From Arthrobacter crystallopoietes (lineage in GTDB: Bacteria; Actinomycetota; Actinomycetes; Actinomycetales; Micrococcaceae): DNA of 64,000 nucleotides. The first letter of the stretch is position 1; each line of letters opens with the position of its first letter. Positions 17,039-25,766 of the stretch are shown piece after piece. The translations under genes and the position numbers were made by a program. The stretch spans positions 3,162,001 to 3,226,000 of the forward strand of contig NZ_CP072014.1 of NCBI RefSeq assembly GCF_017603825.1, read 5' to 3'. Under the pieces are notes generated by a model. It saw only the letters and a program-made list of their open reading frames with translations. It searched no databases and had not been told where the DNA came from.

Positions 17039-17932
17039 CTAGACACCGGCGAAGAGCCTGACGACGTCCAAATAAGGAATGTTGATCGCGGCGTCGGCGG
17101 CCTCGCGGACGGCCGGTTTGGCGTTGAAGGCCACGCCAAGGCCGGCGGCTGCCAGCATGTCGAGGTCGTTGGCACCGTCACCAATCGCGATGGTGTGCGC
17201 CAGATCGATGTCTTCCACCTGGGCCCACTCGCGCAGCGAGGCTTCTTTGGCGGCCCGGTCGACGACGGCGCCATCCACCCGCCCGGTCAGCGCACCCTCC
17301 GCGGAGCCCAGCAGGTTGGCCCGCCAGTAGGTGAGTTTAAGCTCAGAGGCCAGCGGATCGAGGATTTGGCTGAAGCCGCCGGATACCACCGCGACCACGT
17401 GGCCTGCGTCCAGGAATGCCTCCACGAGCTCGGCCGCCCCGTCAGAGAGTTGAACCTTCTCCCGGACCCGGTCGGTTACGTCCAAGGGCAGGTCCCGCAG
17501 TGTCTCCACACGCGCGTGCAGGCTCTCGGCAAAGTCCAGTTCGCCGCGCATGGCCGCCTCGGTCACGGCGGCGACCTCTGCACCCTTGCCGGCATGCTCG
17601 GCCAGCATCTCGATCACTTCCTGCTTGATCAGTGTGGAGTCCACGTCCATGATCAGCAGCTTGCGGTGTGGTCCCGCCAGTTCGGACGGCATGACTGCCG
17701 TTCCCAACGACTCGGTGATCACGGGTTTTACCGCCGCCCGCAACGCCGAGAGGCCGGCGGCGATATCGCCGTCGTACCCGACGGTCAGTACGGTGGCCCG
17801 GAAGCGGTCGTTGTTGAAGTTTTCCAGTTCCACAATGTCCCCGCCGGCCTTGGACACGGCGTGCTGGACGGCGGCAAGATAATCGTCGGGGAGTTCGACG
17901 CCGTAGGAAACAACGCGGAAAAGCGAGAGCAT
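17039..17932 (-). CDS. serB: phosphoserine phosphatase SerB
   Basis: HAD-family enzyme for the last step of serine synthesis, 297 residues. The nucleophile motif is IMDVDSTLI (DxDST) near residue 95, followed by VVSGGFSQILDPLA and IGDGANDLDML, the other two HAD motifs. About 80 N-terminal residues form an ACT-like regulatory domain, one copy rather than two as in mycobacterial SerB2. The start is the ATG at 17932 (MLSLFRVVSYG). It is divergent from the ABC gene at 18050 with 117 bases between. Confidence 0.95.
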   Translation of the reverse strand: MLSLFRVVSYGVELPDDYLAAVQHAVSKAGGDIVELENFNNDRFRATVLTVGYDGDIAAGLSALRAAVKPVITESLGTAVMPSELAGPHRKLLIMDVDSTLIKQEVIEMLAEHAGKGAEVAAVTEAAMRGELDFAESLHARVETLRDLPLDVTDRVREKVQLSDGAAELVEAFLDAGHVVAVVSGGFSQILDPLASELKLTYWRANLLGSAEGALTGRVDGAVVDRAAKEASLREWAQVEDIDLAHTIAIGDGANDLDMLAAAGLGVAFNAKPAVREAADAAINIPYLDVVRLFAGV

Positions 17933-18049
17933 GCGGGGTGGATCCTTGTCTTCACGGCGGGGCCGGACGGATAAACAACGGGGAAATGTGCCGGATCCCA
18001 TCATCGCTAACCGGCGTAGCGTTTGGCGAATGCTACGGCTTTTAGCCTA

Positions 18050-18850
18050 ATGTCTACTCCTATGAGCGATGTTCTTGAATTTGCCGGAGTCAGCGTTGTC
18101 CGCGGGCGCAAAACCCTGCTTGACAGCGTCGACTGGCAGGTCAAGGACGGTGAGCGCTGGGTTATTCTCGGTCCGAACGGTGCTGGCAAGACTACGCTGC
18201 TGCAGATCGCCGGTGCTCGTCTCCATCCTACCAAGGGCGAAGCCGGCATCCTGGAAGAGACCATGGGCTCGGTGGATGTTTTTGAGCTGCGGCCCCGGAT
18301 CGGATTGGCGTCGGCGGCGCTGGCCAACCAGATACCCGAGCATGAAACGGTCCTCAACGTCGTGGTGACGGCGTCCTACGGTGTCACCGGCCGCTGGCGC
18401 GAGCAGTACGAAAAGATGGACGAACGCCGCGCCTTCCGGCTGTTGAACCAGTGGGGCATGTCCACCTTCCTGAACCGCCCGTTCGCCACCCTGAGCGAAG
18501 GCGAACGCAAGCGCGTGCAGATCGCCCGTGCACTGATGGCTGATCCGGAACTGTTGCTGCTGGATGAGCCGGGCGCCGGACTGGATCTGGCAGGCCGCGA
18601 GGACCTGGTGCAGCGACTGAGCGAACTGGCCGCAGACGAGGAAGCTCCGGCCCTGGTCCTGGTCACCCACCACCTCGAAGAAGTTCCGCCGGGCTTCACC
18701 CATGCCATGCTCCTGCGCGAGGGCGGCGTGGTGGCGCAGGGCCCCATTGCCGAAGTCCTGACCGAAGAGAACCTCAGCTCGGCCTTCGATTTGCCGCTTG
18801 AGCTCAAGGAAGACGGCGGCCGGTACACCGCCGTCGCACGGCGCGGTTAA
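18050..18850 (+). CDS. ABC transporter ATP-binding protein, stand-alone
   Basis: 266 residues with GPNGAGKTT (Walker A), LSEGERKRVQ (signature, Glu in place of the first Gly), LLLLDEPGAGLD (Walker B) and VTHHLEEVP (switch His). No permease is adjacent. This ModF/YlmA-like class, with LSEGE and an HHLEE switch, is common as a lone gene. Two ATGs (18050 and 18062) are possible. TAGCCT ends two bases before the first, so it might be a -10 element of a nearly leaderless transcript. Function unknown. Confidence 0.85.
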   Translation: MSTPMSDVLEFAGVSVVRGRKTLLDSVDWQVKDGERWVILGPNGAGKTTLLQIAGARLHPTKGEAGILEETMGSVDVFELRPRIGLASAALANQIPEHETVLNVVVTASYGVTGRWREQYEKMDERRAFRLLNQWGMSTFLNRPFATLSEGERKRVQIARALMADPELLLLDEPGAGLDLAGREDLVQRLSELAADEEAPALVLVTHHLEEVPPGFTHAMLLREGGVVAQGPIAEVLTEENLSSAFDLPLELKEDGGRYTAVARRG

Positions 18851-18863
18851 GCTCTGCCCCTAA

Positions 18864-19640
18864 ATGGATTTACTGCAGGCTGGAATCATTGCCCTGGCCG
18901 GGCTCTGGGCCGGAACGATCAACAGCATTGTCGGTTCCGGCACGCTGGTCACCTTCCCCGTCCTGGTGGCTCTAGGCTTCGCCCCGGTGACGGCGACCAT
19001 CTCCAATGCCATGGGTCTGATCGCCGGCAACGTCGGGGGAGTCTACGGCTACCGGCGTGAACTTTCCGGGCTCCGCAGCACGCTCAAGGTCCTGCTGCCT
19101 GCCTCGTTGCTCGGCGGCATCACCGGAGCGGCCCTGCTGCTGAACCTGCCCGAGGCAGTCTTTGAATACGCCGCCCCGTTCCTGATCGTGATCGCCCTGC
19201 TGTTCGTGGTCTTCCAGCCCCGGCTGCAGAAGTGGGTGCGTGAACGCGAGGCCGCCCAGGCCCGGGAGAAGAGCCACCCGTGGGTGCTGCTGTTCCTGGT
19301 CTACTTCGCCGGCGTCTACGGCGGCTACTTTGTCGCCGCCCAAGGCGTCCTGCTGGTCGGGATCCTTGGTGTGTTCCTGCACGGCACGATCCAGCAGGCG
19401 AACGCCATGAAGAACGTGCTGGTGCTGGGCGTCAACATCATTGCCGCCATCTCCTACATGATTTTCGCATTCGACCGGATCGACTGGTGGGTGGTGCTCA
19501 TCATCGCGGTCAGCTCCCTCATCGGCGCCTTGATCGGCTCCGCCGTCGGCCGTCGGCTCAAGCCTATTGTCCTGCGGGGCATCATCGTTGTCCTCGGCCT
19601 CGTGGCGCTCTACGTGATGATCTCGAACCTCATCGCATGA
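18864..19640 (+). CDS. TauE/SafE-type sulfite exporter family permease
   Basis: 258-residue membrane protein with about eight hydrophobic segments. The family repeat is visible: GLWAGTINSIVGSGTLVTFPVLVALG near the N-terminus and VYFAGVYGGYFVAAQGVLLVGILG in the middle. Such proteins export sulfur-containing or other organic anions; the substrate is unknown here. The start lies 14 bases after the ABC ATPase stop and the stop overlaps the methyltransferase gene by four bases, so the three form an operon. Confidence 0.88.
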   Translation: MDLLQAGIIALAGLWAGTINSIVGSGTLVTFPVLVALGFAPVTATISNAMGLIAGNVGGVYGYRRELSGLRSTLKVLLPASLLGGITGAALLLNLPEAVFEYAAPFLIVIALLFVVFQPRLQKWVREREAAQAREKSHPWVLLFLVYFAGVYGGYFVAAQGVLLVGILGVFLHGTIQQANAMKNVLVLGVNIIAAISYMIFAFDRIDWWVVLIIAVSSLIGALIGSAVGRRLKPIVLRGIIVVLGLVALYVMISNLIA

Positions 19641-20443
19641 ACCTGCACTACCTGTCCTCGGCCCAAGATCCCTGCGTAGCCGACTACACCCAGTTGACCG
19701 ACACCGCCCTGCGCCGGCGCCGCGAACCGGCCGAAGGCATGTACATCGCGGAGAGTTCCAAGGTGCTGCGCCGGGCCATCGCCGCCGGCCACACCCCGAG
19801 GTCTTTCTTCCTGGCCGAGAAATGGTTGGCGGACCTGGAGGATGTGATCACGCAGTTCCCGGATGTCCCGGTCTTTGTCGGCGCGCCCGAGGTCCTGGAA
19901 GCGATCACCGGCTTCCACCTGCACCGCGGTGCCATGGCCGCGATGAACCGCCCTGCCCCGCTGCCGGTGGCCGCGGTTCTCTCCGGCGCCCGCCGCGTGG
20001 TGGTGCTGGAAGACATCGTGGACCACACCAATGTCGGTGCCATTTTCCGTTCCGCCGCCGCCATGGGCATGGACGCGGTGTTGATCAGCCCCCGCTGCGC
20101 GGACCCGCTCTACCGCCGGAGCATCCGGGTGAGCATGGGTACGGTTTTCCAGATCCCGTGGGCACGGCTGGACGACTGGCCGGGCGAACTCACCCTGCTG
20201 GGCCAGGAAGGATTTACGACGGCGGCGCTGGAACTTACCGAGGATGCCATCACCCTCGATGAACTCGAGTCACGCGATTTCGACAAGCTCGCTCTCGTCT
20301 TGGGGACCGAAGGCGCGGGCATGCTGCCGGAGACCCTGGCCGGCGTCGATCTGAAAATCATGATCCCCATGCGCGCGGGCGTGGACTCCCTCAACGTGGC
20401 CGCCGCCAGTGCGGTGGCTTTCTGGGCCTGCCGCCACGACTGA
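19637..20443 (+). CDS. TrmH/SpoU family RNA 2'-O-methyltransferase
   Basis: 268 residues. The C-terminal SPOUT domain shows all three motifs: NVGAIFRSAAAMG with the catalytic Arg, LVLGTEGAGM, and IPMRAGVDSLNVAAASAVAFW. The N-terminal ~100 residues are a substrate-binding domain (EGMYIAESSKVLRRAI). Acts on tRNA or rRNA in the cytoplasm using SAM; the target nucleotide cannot be read from sequence. The start overlaps the upstream permease gene (ATGA). Confidence 0.93.
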   Translation: MNLHYLSSAQDPCVADYTQLTDTALRRRREPAEGMYIAESSKVLRRAIAAGHTPRSFFLAEKWLADLEDVITQFPDVPVFVGAPEVLEAITGFHLHRGAMAAMNRPAPLPVAAVLSGARRVVVLEDIVDHTNVGAIFRSAAAMGMDAVLISPRCADPLYRRSIRVSMGTVFQIPWARLDDWPGELTLLGQEGFTTAALELTEDAITLDELESRDFDKLALVLGTEGAGMLPETLAGVDLKIMIPMRAGVDSLNVAAASAVAFWACRHD

Positions 20444-20506
20444 AATGGTCCGGAGCATGGACCCGTGCCGCGAAAGGCCCGCTGCCAAGCCGGGCGGCCG
20501 TCCGGT

Positions 20507-20536
20507 TTCGACGTGTGGGCTTGGATACGGTAGTGT
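20507..20536 (+). promoter_or_regulatory. candidate promoter of rpmE2
   Basis: TTCGAC (20507-20512), an 18-base spacer, and TAGTGT (20531-20536) resemble -35 and -10 elements. This leaves a leader of roughly 80 bases before the rpmE2 ATG at 20621. No clear Zur box is seen, although L31 type B genes are often zinc-controlled. Confidence 0.35.
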
Positions 20537-20620
20537 TTATTGCTGGTCCTGTGTGGACTGCTCTCTTTCCAATCCTTAAAGCCGCTGGCAAAATCCAGGG
20601 GCGCGATCAAAGGTTACACA

Positions 20621-20875
20621 ATGAAGTCTGATATTCACCCGAAGTACGCCCCGGTTGTTTTCCGCGATCTGGCGTCCGGCGTTTCCTTCCTGACCAAGTC
20701 CACTGTTGGTTCCAACAAGACTGTTGAGTGGGAAGACGGCAACACCTACCCGCTGATCGAGGTTGAAATCTCCTCCGAATCGCACCCGTTCTACACAGGC
20801 AAGCAGCGCATCATGGACAGCGCCGGCCGCGTGGAGCGCTTCAACGCACGCTTCAAGGGCTTCGGCAAGAAGTAA
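20621..20875 (+). CDS. rpmE2: 50S ribosomal protein L31 type B
   Basis: 84 residues, starting [14 protein letters not shown]. The protein has no cysteine at all, so it is the zinc-free (C-) paralog that replaces zinc-containing L31 under zinc limitation in related bacteria. The type B signature [21 protein letters not shown] is complete. The single-gene unit is bounded by a predicted promoter and a terminator. Confidence 0.97.
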   Translation: MKSDIHPKYAPVVFRDLASGVSFLTKSTVGSNKTVEWEDGNTYPLIEVEISSESHPFYTGKQRIMDSAGRVERFNARFKGFGKK

Positions 20876-20893
20876 TTCTTCGCCCGCAGCTTC

Positions 20894-20934
20894 CGCGAAT
20901 GCCCGTACCGTTCTGGTGCGGGCATTCGCGCTTT
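20894..20934 (+). terminator. terminator of rpmE2
   Basis: 16-base arms 20894-20909 and 20915-20930 pair fully, with one T-G wobble and a five-base loop (GTTCT), then CTTT. It begins 19 bases after the rpmE2 stop. Confidence 0.85.
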
Positions 20935-21036
20935 AACCGGACCCTCACGCCCTTGGAAGGTTAGGATGCGACTAGGCCCACCGTGCCGCAGCCACGAGCA
21001 CGACTGAACCGCCTTCGTCGAATGGAGAAGTCCGCC

Positions 21037-21594
21037 ATGTTGAAAATCGCGATCATTCTCGGCAGCACGCGCCCCGGCCGCACCGGCTCGCCAGTGGCCA
21101 ACTGGGTCTATGAGCACGCCCGCCAGCGCACCGATGCCGAGTTCGAGTTGGTCGACGTCGCCCAGCAGAACCTGCCTCTGCTCGATGAGCCGCTGCCGCC
21201 GTCCACCGGGCAGTACAGCAAGGACCACACCAAGGCCTGGTCGGCGAAGATTGCCCCGTTCGACGGCTACATTTTCGTCACCGCGGAATACAACCATTCG
21301 GTTCCCGGCGCCCTGAAGAACGCCATCGATTTCCTCTACGCCGAGTGGAACAACAAGTCGGCCGGATTTGTCAGCTACGGCAGCGCCGGCGGCACCCGCG
21401 TGGTCGAACACCTCCGCGGGATCGCGGCCGAACTCCAGTTGGCCGACGTCAGGGCCCAGGTCTTCCTGCCCTTCGACGATGAATTCGACGACGACCAGGA
21501 CTTCGTCCCCACGGACGAGGCCACCGAGGCCCTCACGCCGCTCTTCGACCAGGTCATCGCCTGGGCCGGGGCAATGAAGACCCTGCGCAGCTGA
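21037..21594 (+). CDS. NADPH-dependent FMN reductase family protein
   Basis: 185-residue flavodoxin-fold reductase. The phosphate-binding loop GSTRPGRTG is at residues ~9-17, and VTAEYNHSVPGALKNAIDFL, the flavin-contacting stretch, lies near 80-100. Cytoplasmic; likely reduces quinones, azo compounds or FMN with NAD(P)H. The ATG at 21037 is favoured because GGAGAAG sits nine bases before it; the ATG at 21022 would overlap that site. It appears to be a single-gene unit. Confidence 0.92.
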   Translation: MLKIAIILGSTRPGRTGSPVANWVYEHARQRTDAEFELVDVAQQNLPLLDEPLPPSTGQYSKDHTKAWSAKIAPFDGYIFVTAEYNHSVPGALKNAIDFLYAEWNNKSAGFVSYGSAGGTRVVEHLRGIAAELQLADVRAQVFLPFDDEFDDDQDFVPTDEATEALTPLFDQVIAWAGAMKTLRS

Positions 21595-21676
21595 CCTGCC
21601 CCGCTTTCGCGCATGGCCTCCCGCGGTGGTAAGACTGAAACGTTGAGTTGGTAGGCGTGGAATACAGGGAGCGCAG

Positions 21677-22738
21677 ATGTCAGAACACCGGCACGGTGAA
21701 TACAAGGTCCTCGGCGGCAAGCTGGTTGTCGCCGACCTCGACGTCCTTGATGGCCGGCTGGCCAATGTCTCGATCAGCGGCGACTTCTTCTTGGAACCGG
21801 ACGAGGCTCTGGGGGACATCAACTCAGCGCTGAACGGACTGTCCGCGGAGGCCAGTCACGGCGAGTATTCCGCAGCCATTTCCGCCGCGCTGGCGGCCGA
21901 CGTCGTGCTTTTCGGATTTTCGGCCGATGCGGTGGCCGTGGCAGTTCGCCGAGCCTTGGCCAAGGCGACTGGCTGGCTTGACCATCATTGGCAGGTCATC
22001 GGGCCGCAGACGCTGCCCATCCACCTCAACGTTGCCCTGGACGAGGTGCTGGCACGGCGGGTGGGCGAAGGCAAACGGCCGCCGGCCCTGCGCTTGTGGG
22101 ACTGGGACGAGCCGTCCGTGGTCATCGGCAGCTTCCAGTCGGTGCGCAACGAGGTGGACCCTGACGGAGCCGAGCGCCACGGCGTCACGGTGGTCAGGCG
22201 GATCACCGGCGGCGGCGCGATGTTCATGGAGCATGGGAACGCCATCACGTACTCCCTGTACCTGCCACAGACCCTCGTGGACGGGCTGTCCTTCGAAGCC
22301 TCCTACTCGTTCCTGGATGCCTGGGCCATGGCCGCATTGAAGAAGGTGGGCGTTGAAGCCTTCTACCAGCCCCTCAATGACATTGCGACGCCGGAAGGAA
22401 AGATCGGCGGGGCTGCGCAGAAGCGGCTGGCGAGCGGCTCCATGCTGCACCACGTGACCATGTCCTATGACATCGATGCGGACAAAATGACCGACGTGCT
22501 CCGGATCGGCAAGGAGAAAATCTCCGACAAGGGCATCAGCAGTGCCAAAAAACGGGTCGATCCGCTGCGCCGTCAGACCGGGTTGTCGCGCACCGAGATC
22601 ATCACCACCATGATGGATACCTTTAAAGACCGCTACGGGGCGGTGGAAGCCGCGGTTTCCGAAGAGGAATTGGCTGCGGCCAAGGAACTGGCGGCCACCA
22701 AGTTCGCCACCGACGAATGGCTTAACCGCGTGCCCTGA
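21677..22738 (+). CDS. lipoate-protein ligase A family protein with N-terminal accessory domain
   Basis: 353 residues. The ligase domain (about residues 105-350) has the lipoate ligase motif VVRRITGGGAMF and a candidate catalytic Lys in GKIGGAAQKRLASG. The first ~95 residues (HGEYKVLGGKLVVADLDVLDGRL, SGDFFLEPDEAL) resemble the small accessory domain that usually follows the catalytic domain in LplA, so the domain order is swapped. It probably attaches lipoate or octanoate to E2 or GcvH proteins. The last 106 bases overlap the 3' end of the hydrolase gene on the other strand. Confidence 0.88.
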   Translation: MSEHRHGEYKVLGGKLVVADLDVLDGRLANVSISGDFFLEPDEALGDINSALNGLSAEASHGEYSAAISAALAADVVLFGFSADAVAVAVRRALAKATGWLDHHWQVIGPQTLPIHLNVALDEVLARRVGEGKRPPALRLWDWDEPSVVIGSFQSVRNEVDPDGAERHGVTVVRRITGGGAMFMEHGNAITYSLYLPQTLVDGLSFEASYSFLDAWAMAALKKVGVEAFYQPLNDIATPEGKIGGAAQKRLASGSMLHHVTMSYDIDADKMTDVLRIGKEKISDKGISSAKKRVDPLRRQTGLSRTEIITTMMDTFKDRYGAVEAAVSEEELAAAKELAATKFATDEWLNRVP

Positions 22739-23574
22739 ACATCCGGCGCAAGGAATTCCGAAACAAGGCGGTTGAAGTCGTCGGGGCGCTCGATCGCCGC
22801 AACGTGCGAGGCCCCGTCTCCACGGATGACTTCGAACCGTGCGCCGGGGATAGCATCGGCGACCTCGCGTGCTATCCAAGGTGGCGTCAGCAGGTCCTGC
22901 TCGCCTACGAGGACAAGAGTAGGTGCCGTAATTGCGCCCAGCCGGTCCAGGGCGTCGAACTGCAGGTAGGCATCTGCCTGCCGCCCGTAGGCCTCGGGAC
23001 TCATTGGATACGGATTGCTTGCCAAGAGCGCGGCAGTGTCCTGCACAGCCTCGTGGTTCCGGAGGAAGGCTGTGGAGAACAGCGACACGAACTGCTGCCC
23101 GCCAAACACCTGCCCCGTAGCGTCGTTCGCCTTGACCCAGCTCCAGATCTGGATCGGGTCGACGGCGCTCCTAGCCGGCGCAGCTCCCGTTCCGGCCAGC
23201 ACCAGCCGATCCACTCGGTCGGCGTGCCGTAGGGCGAATTCCTGGGCAATCATCCCGCCCATGGAAAGCCCCAACAGGTGGGTTCGGGCAATCCCCAGCG
23301 CGTCAAGCAGGCCGGACAGGTCATCTGCCATGTCTGCAATGGTGTACGGGTGGCTGGCTTTCGAGCTGCGGCCCGCGTCCCGGTTGTCGATAAGGACCAC
23401 CCGGAACTGGGTGGACAGGGCCGGGACCTGCGCCAGCGTCCAGAGCGACGAGTCGTAGCCTATTCCCATCACCAGGACGAGTGCAGGTCCTTCTCCGTGA
23501 ATTTCGTAATACAGCACCTGCCCGTTCGTCTGCACCGTTCCCGATGATGGCAGCTTCGTCTGGTTCGTGTTCAT
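22633..23574 (-). CDS. alpha/beta fold hydrolase
   Basis: 313 residues. The nucleophile elbow is GLSMGG with Ser104; the acid is in VLVGEQDLLTPP and the His in GDGASHVAAIE, a complete triad. The DNRDAGRS motif resembles 3-oxoadipate enol-lactonase and related esterases, so the natural substrate may be a small ester or lactone. The last ~35 residues past the conserved domain (Ser/Ala-rich) are encoded in DNA that also encodes the end of the lipoate ligase. The ATG at 23574 follows a good AAGGAG site. It faces the TPR gene. Confidence 0.88.
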   Translation of the reverse strand: MNTNQTKLPSSGTVQTNGQVLYYEIHGEGPALVLVMGIGYDSSLWTLAQVPALSTQFRVVLIDNRDAGRSSKASHPYTIADMADDLSGLLDALGIARTHLLGLSMGGMIAQEFALRHADRVDRLVLAGTGAAPARSAVDPIQIWSWVKANDATGQVFGGQQFVSLFSTAFLRNHEAVQDTAALLASNPYPMSPEAYGRQADAYLQFDALDRLGAITAPTLVLVGEQDLLTPPWIAREVADAIPGARFEVIRGDGASHVAAIERPDDFNRLVSEFLAPDVQGTRLSHSSVANLVAASSLAAANSSSETAASTAP

Positions 23575-23667
23575 TTTGATGCTCCTTGTGAGTGACCCGT
23601 CATCCGCTCTCGGCGCCTCCCGAGGCCAGGGATCGGGCTTGTTAAACCCCTATGCGTGAGGAACACT

Positions 23668-23693
23668 GTTACTGGGGTAACCCCCGGTGTTAC
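23668..23693. promoter_or_regulatory. GTTAC/GTAAC repeats between hydrolase and TPR regulator genes
   Basis: GTTAC-N4-GTAAC (23668-23681) is a perfect dyad, followed after seven bases by another GTTAC (23689-23693). The site lies in the 161-base divergent intergenic region and could be the operator of the TPR protein or another regulator. Confidence 0.35.
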
Positions 23694-23735
23694 GCCGGAA
23701 CCGGGTCTCAGCAGGCATGTGCGGATCGGTGAACG

Positions 23736-25766
23736 ATGTACGACGACGCGGAAGCGCCGCTGGTAGAGCAGGCGCGCGAGGCATACTCCAGCGGCGAGTG
23801 GTCGCAGGCATACGACCTGCTCGTCGGACTGGACGCGCGCGACCCGCTTTCGGTGCAGGACCTTGGGCTTCTGGCCGAAGCCGCCTATGCGGCCGGTCAT
23901 CTCGACGTGACGATCGAGGCATGGGAACGCGCGCATGCGGAGGCTGTGCGCCTCGGCGACCCGATCGCAGCGGCCGGTGCGGCTGCCCGCGTCGCCTTGC
24001 ATCTGCTCATGGATACTGCTCTGATGGCGCCCATCCGCGGGTGGGTCAAACGGGCAGAGCGGCTCTTGGTGGGGCAGGAGGAGACGCCGGTCCATGCCTG
24101 GCTGGCAGTCATCCGGAGCTACGAGCGCCTGATGATAGGCGACGTCGGCACCGCACGCGAATGGGCCGGGCGGGCATTCGAGGTGGGATCGATCTGCGAC
24201 CCGGCAGCGGCTGCCGTCGGCAGGGTGGCAGAGGCTCACGCCGTAATTCTGGAGGGGGACGTCCGCCGGGGCCTGATACTTGTCGACGAAGCCGCGGTGG
24301 CCGCTGTCTCCGGGGAACTGGATGCCGTATCGACGGGAATGGTTTACTGCGAGCTCGTGTGCATGCTCCAGGGGCTCGCTCAGTACGACCTCGCCGAGGA
24401 GTGGACGGAGGCCATGGAGCGGTGGCGCCACGGAAACGGTATCGGCAGCACCCATGGCCGCTGCCGTGTCCACCGCGCCCAGATCCTCCGGCTGCGCGGG
24501 GCAACCGCCGAAGCGGAGCAGGTGGCCCTGGCGGCCTGTGCGGAGCTCCGGCCATATCTTCGGCGCGAGTACGGGTGGCCACTTACAGAATTGGGCCGCG
24601 TGCGGTACCAGCTGGGCGATCTAAGTGGCGCGGAGGAGGCTTTCCTCGCAGCTCGCCAGACTGGGTGGGATCCGGAACCGGGACTCGCCCTTGTGCGGCT
24701 GGCTCTGGGCGACGTGGCTTTGGCAGCAGCATCCATCCGGGACTCACTCGAACATCCCTTGACCGTCCCTTCCAAGGAACTCCCGCCGAACACCGGACTT
24801 CGCCGGGCTCCGCTGCTGGCCGCGAGGGTCGAGATCGAAGTGGCGGTCGGAGACCTCGTGGCCGCCCGTGACGCCGCCGATGAACTTGTCCAGGTAGCCG
24901 CATCGTTCGAGAGCAGGGCATTGTCAGCCAGTGCGGCCATGGCGAACGGACGAGTGCGGCTCGCCGCCGGCGAGGTGCCCGGCGCCCAGAGTGCCTTCCA
25001 GAGTGCCGTCCAGCTGTGGAGCTTGGTAGGAGCACCTTACGAAGTCGCCTTGGCGCGCACCGGGCTCGCACAGGCGCACCGCGCTGCGGGGGATGAAATC
25101 AGTGCCGGCCTGGAGCTGGCGGCTGCCGATGCCGCCGTTGAAATCCTGAGAGCAGGCCATAAAACAGAAGAGCGCACACGCGGGCCCAATTCCTTTCGCC
25201 AAACAGGCGACTACTGGTTCATCTCGTTCGAGGAAAACACTGTTGCCCTGCGCGATCTGAAGGGACTTCGCTATCTAGCGCGGCTCCTCGCACATCCAGG
25301 CAGGGAGTTCCACGTGCTCGACCTCGTGTCGAGCGGGACTGATCCAGCTGCGGTCCATTCGGGTCTGCATGATCCCGAGCTCGCGTCTTCCGACGGGGGA
25401 GACGCAGGGGCGGTACTGGACGACCAGGCGAAGAACGCCTATCGTCGGCGGCTTGCGGAGATCGATGAGGACCTCGACGAGGCCCGTCTCATGCGGGACC
25501 GCGGACGCGTTGTCCAGGCGGAGGCGGAACGCGAGTTCCTCATCCGCGAGCTATCGCGGGCTTTCGGACTCAGCGGGCGCGGCCGGCGCGCCGGATCCGC
25601 ATCCGAACGCGCCCGCGTCAGCGTGACCCGGGCGATCCGCCATGCCATGGACCGGATTCGTGAGCACGACCCGCCGTTGGCGGAGCACCTCGAGCGGGCC
25701 ATCCGGACAGGGACTTACTGCGTCTACCTCCCGGACTCACGCCTCAACATGGCCTGGATAACCTGA
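23736..25766 (+). CDS. TPR-containing protein with C-terminal domain typical of regulators/AAA proteins
   Basis: 676 residues. Positions ~1-460 are an array of helical repeats rich in Ala, Leu and Glu, of TPR type (for example DLGLLAEAAYAAGHLDVTIEAWERA). The C-terminal ~200 residues hold a conserved block: DYWFISFEENTVALRDLKGLRYLARLLAHPGREFHVLDL, then a Glu/Arg-rich helix, then GSASERARVSVTRAIRHAMDRI and GTYCVYLPDSR. That block occurs after LuxR-, cyclase- or AAA-type modules in actinobacteria; here neither an ATPase nor a DNA-binding module is evident in front. Divergent from an alpha/beta hydrolase, which it may regulate. Its stop codon abuts that of pepN. Confidence 0.75.
   Translation: MYDDAEAPLVEQAREAYSSGEWSQAYDLLVGLDARDPLSVQDLGLLAEAAYAAGHLDVTIEAWERAHAEAVRLGDPIAAAGAAARVALHLLMDTALMAPIRGWVKRAERLLVGQEETPVHAWLAVIRSYERLMIGDVGTAREWAGRAFEVGSICDPAAAAVGRVAEAHAVILEGDVRRGLILVDEAAVAAVSGELDAVSTGMVYCELVCMLQGLAQYDLAEEWTEAMERWRHGNGIGSTHGRCRVHRAQILRLRGATAEAEQVALAACAELRPYLRREYGWPLTELGRVRYQLGDLSGAEEAFLAARQTGWDPEPGLALVRLALGDVALAAASIRDSLEHPLTVPSKELPPNTGLRRAPLLAARVEIEVAVGDLVAARDAADELVQVAASFESRALSASAAMANGRVRLAAGEVPGAQSAFQSAVQLWSLVGAPYEVALARTGLAQAHRAAGDEISAGLELAAADAAVEILRAGHKTEERTRGPNSFRQTGDYWFISFEENTVALRDLKGLRYLARLLAHPGREFHVLDLVSSGTDPAAVHSGLHDPELASSDGGDAGAVLDDQAKNAYRRRLAEIDEDLDEARLMRDRGRVVQAEAEREFLIRELSRAFGLSGRGRRAGSASERARVSVTRAIRHAMDRIREHDPPLAEHLERAIRTGTYCVYLPDSRLNMAWIT

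Noticed and set aside
20444-20620. Zur box upstream of rpmE2
   Set aside because: L31 type B is often zinc-controlled, but no convincing palindrome of the Zur type is seen.
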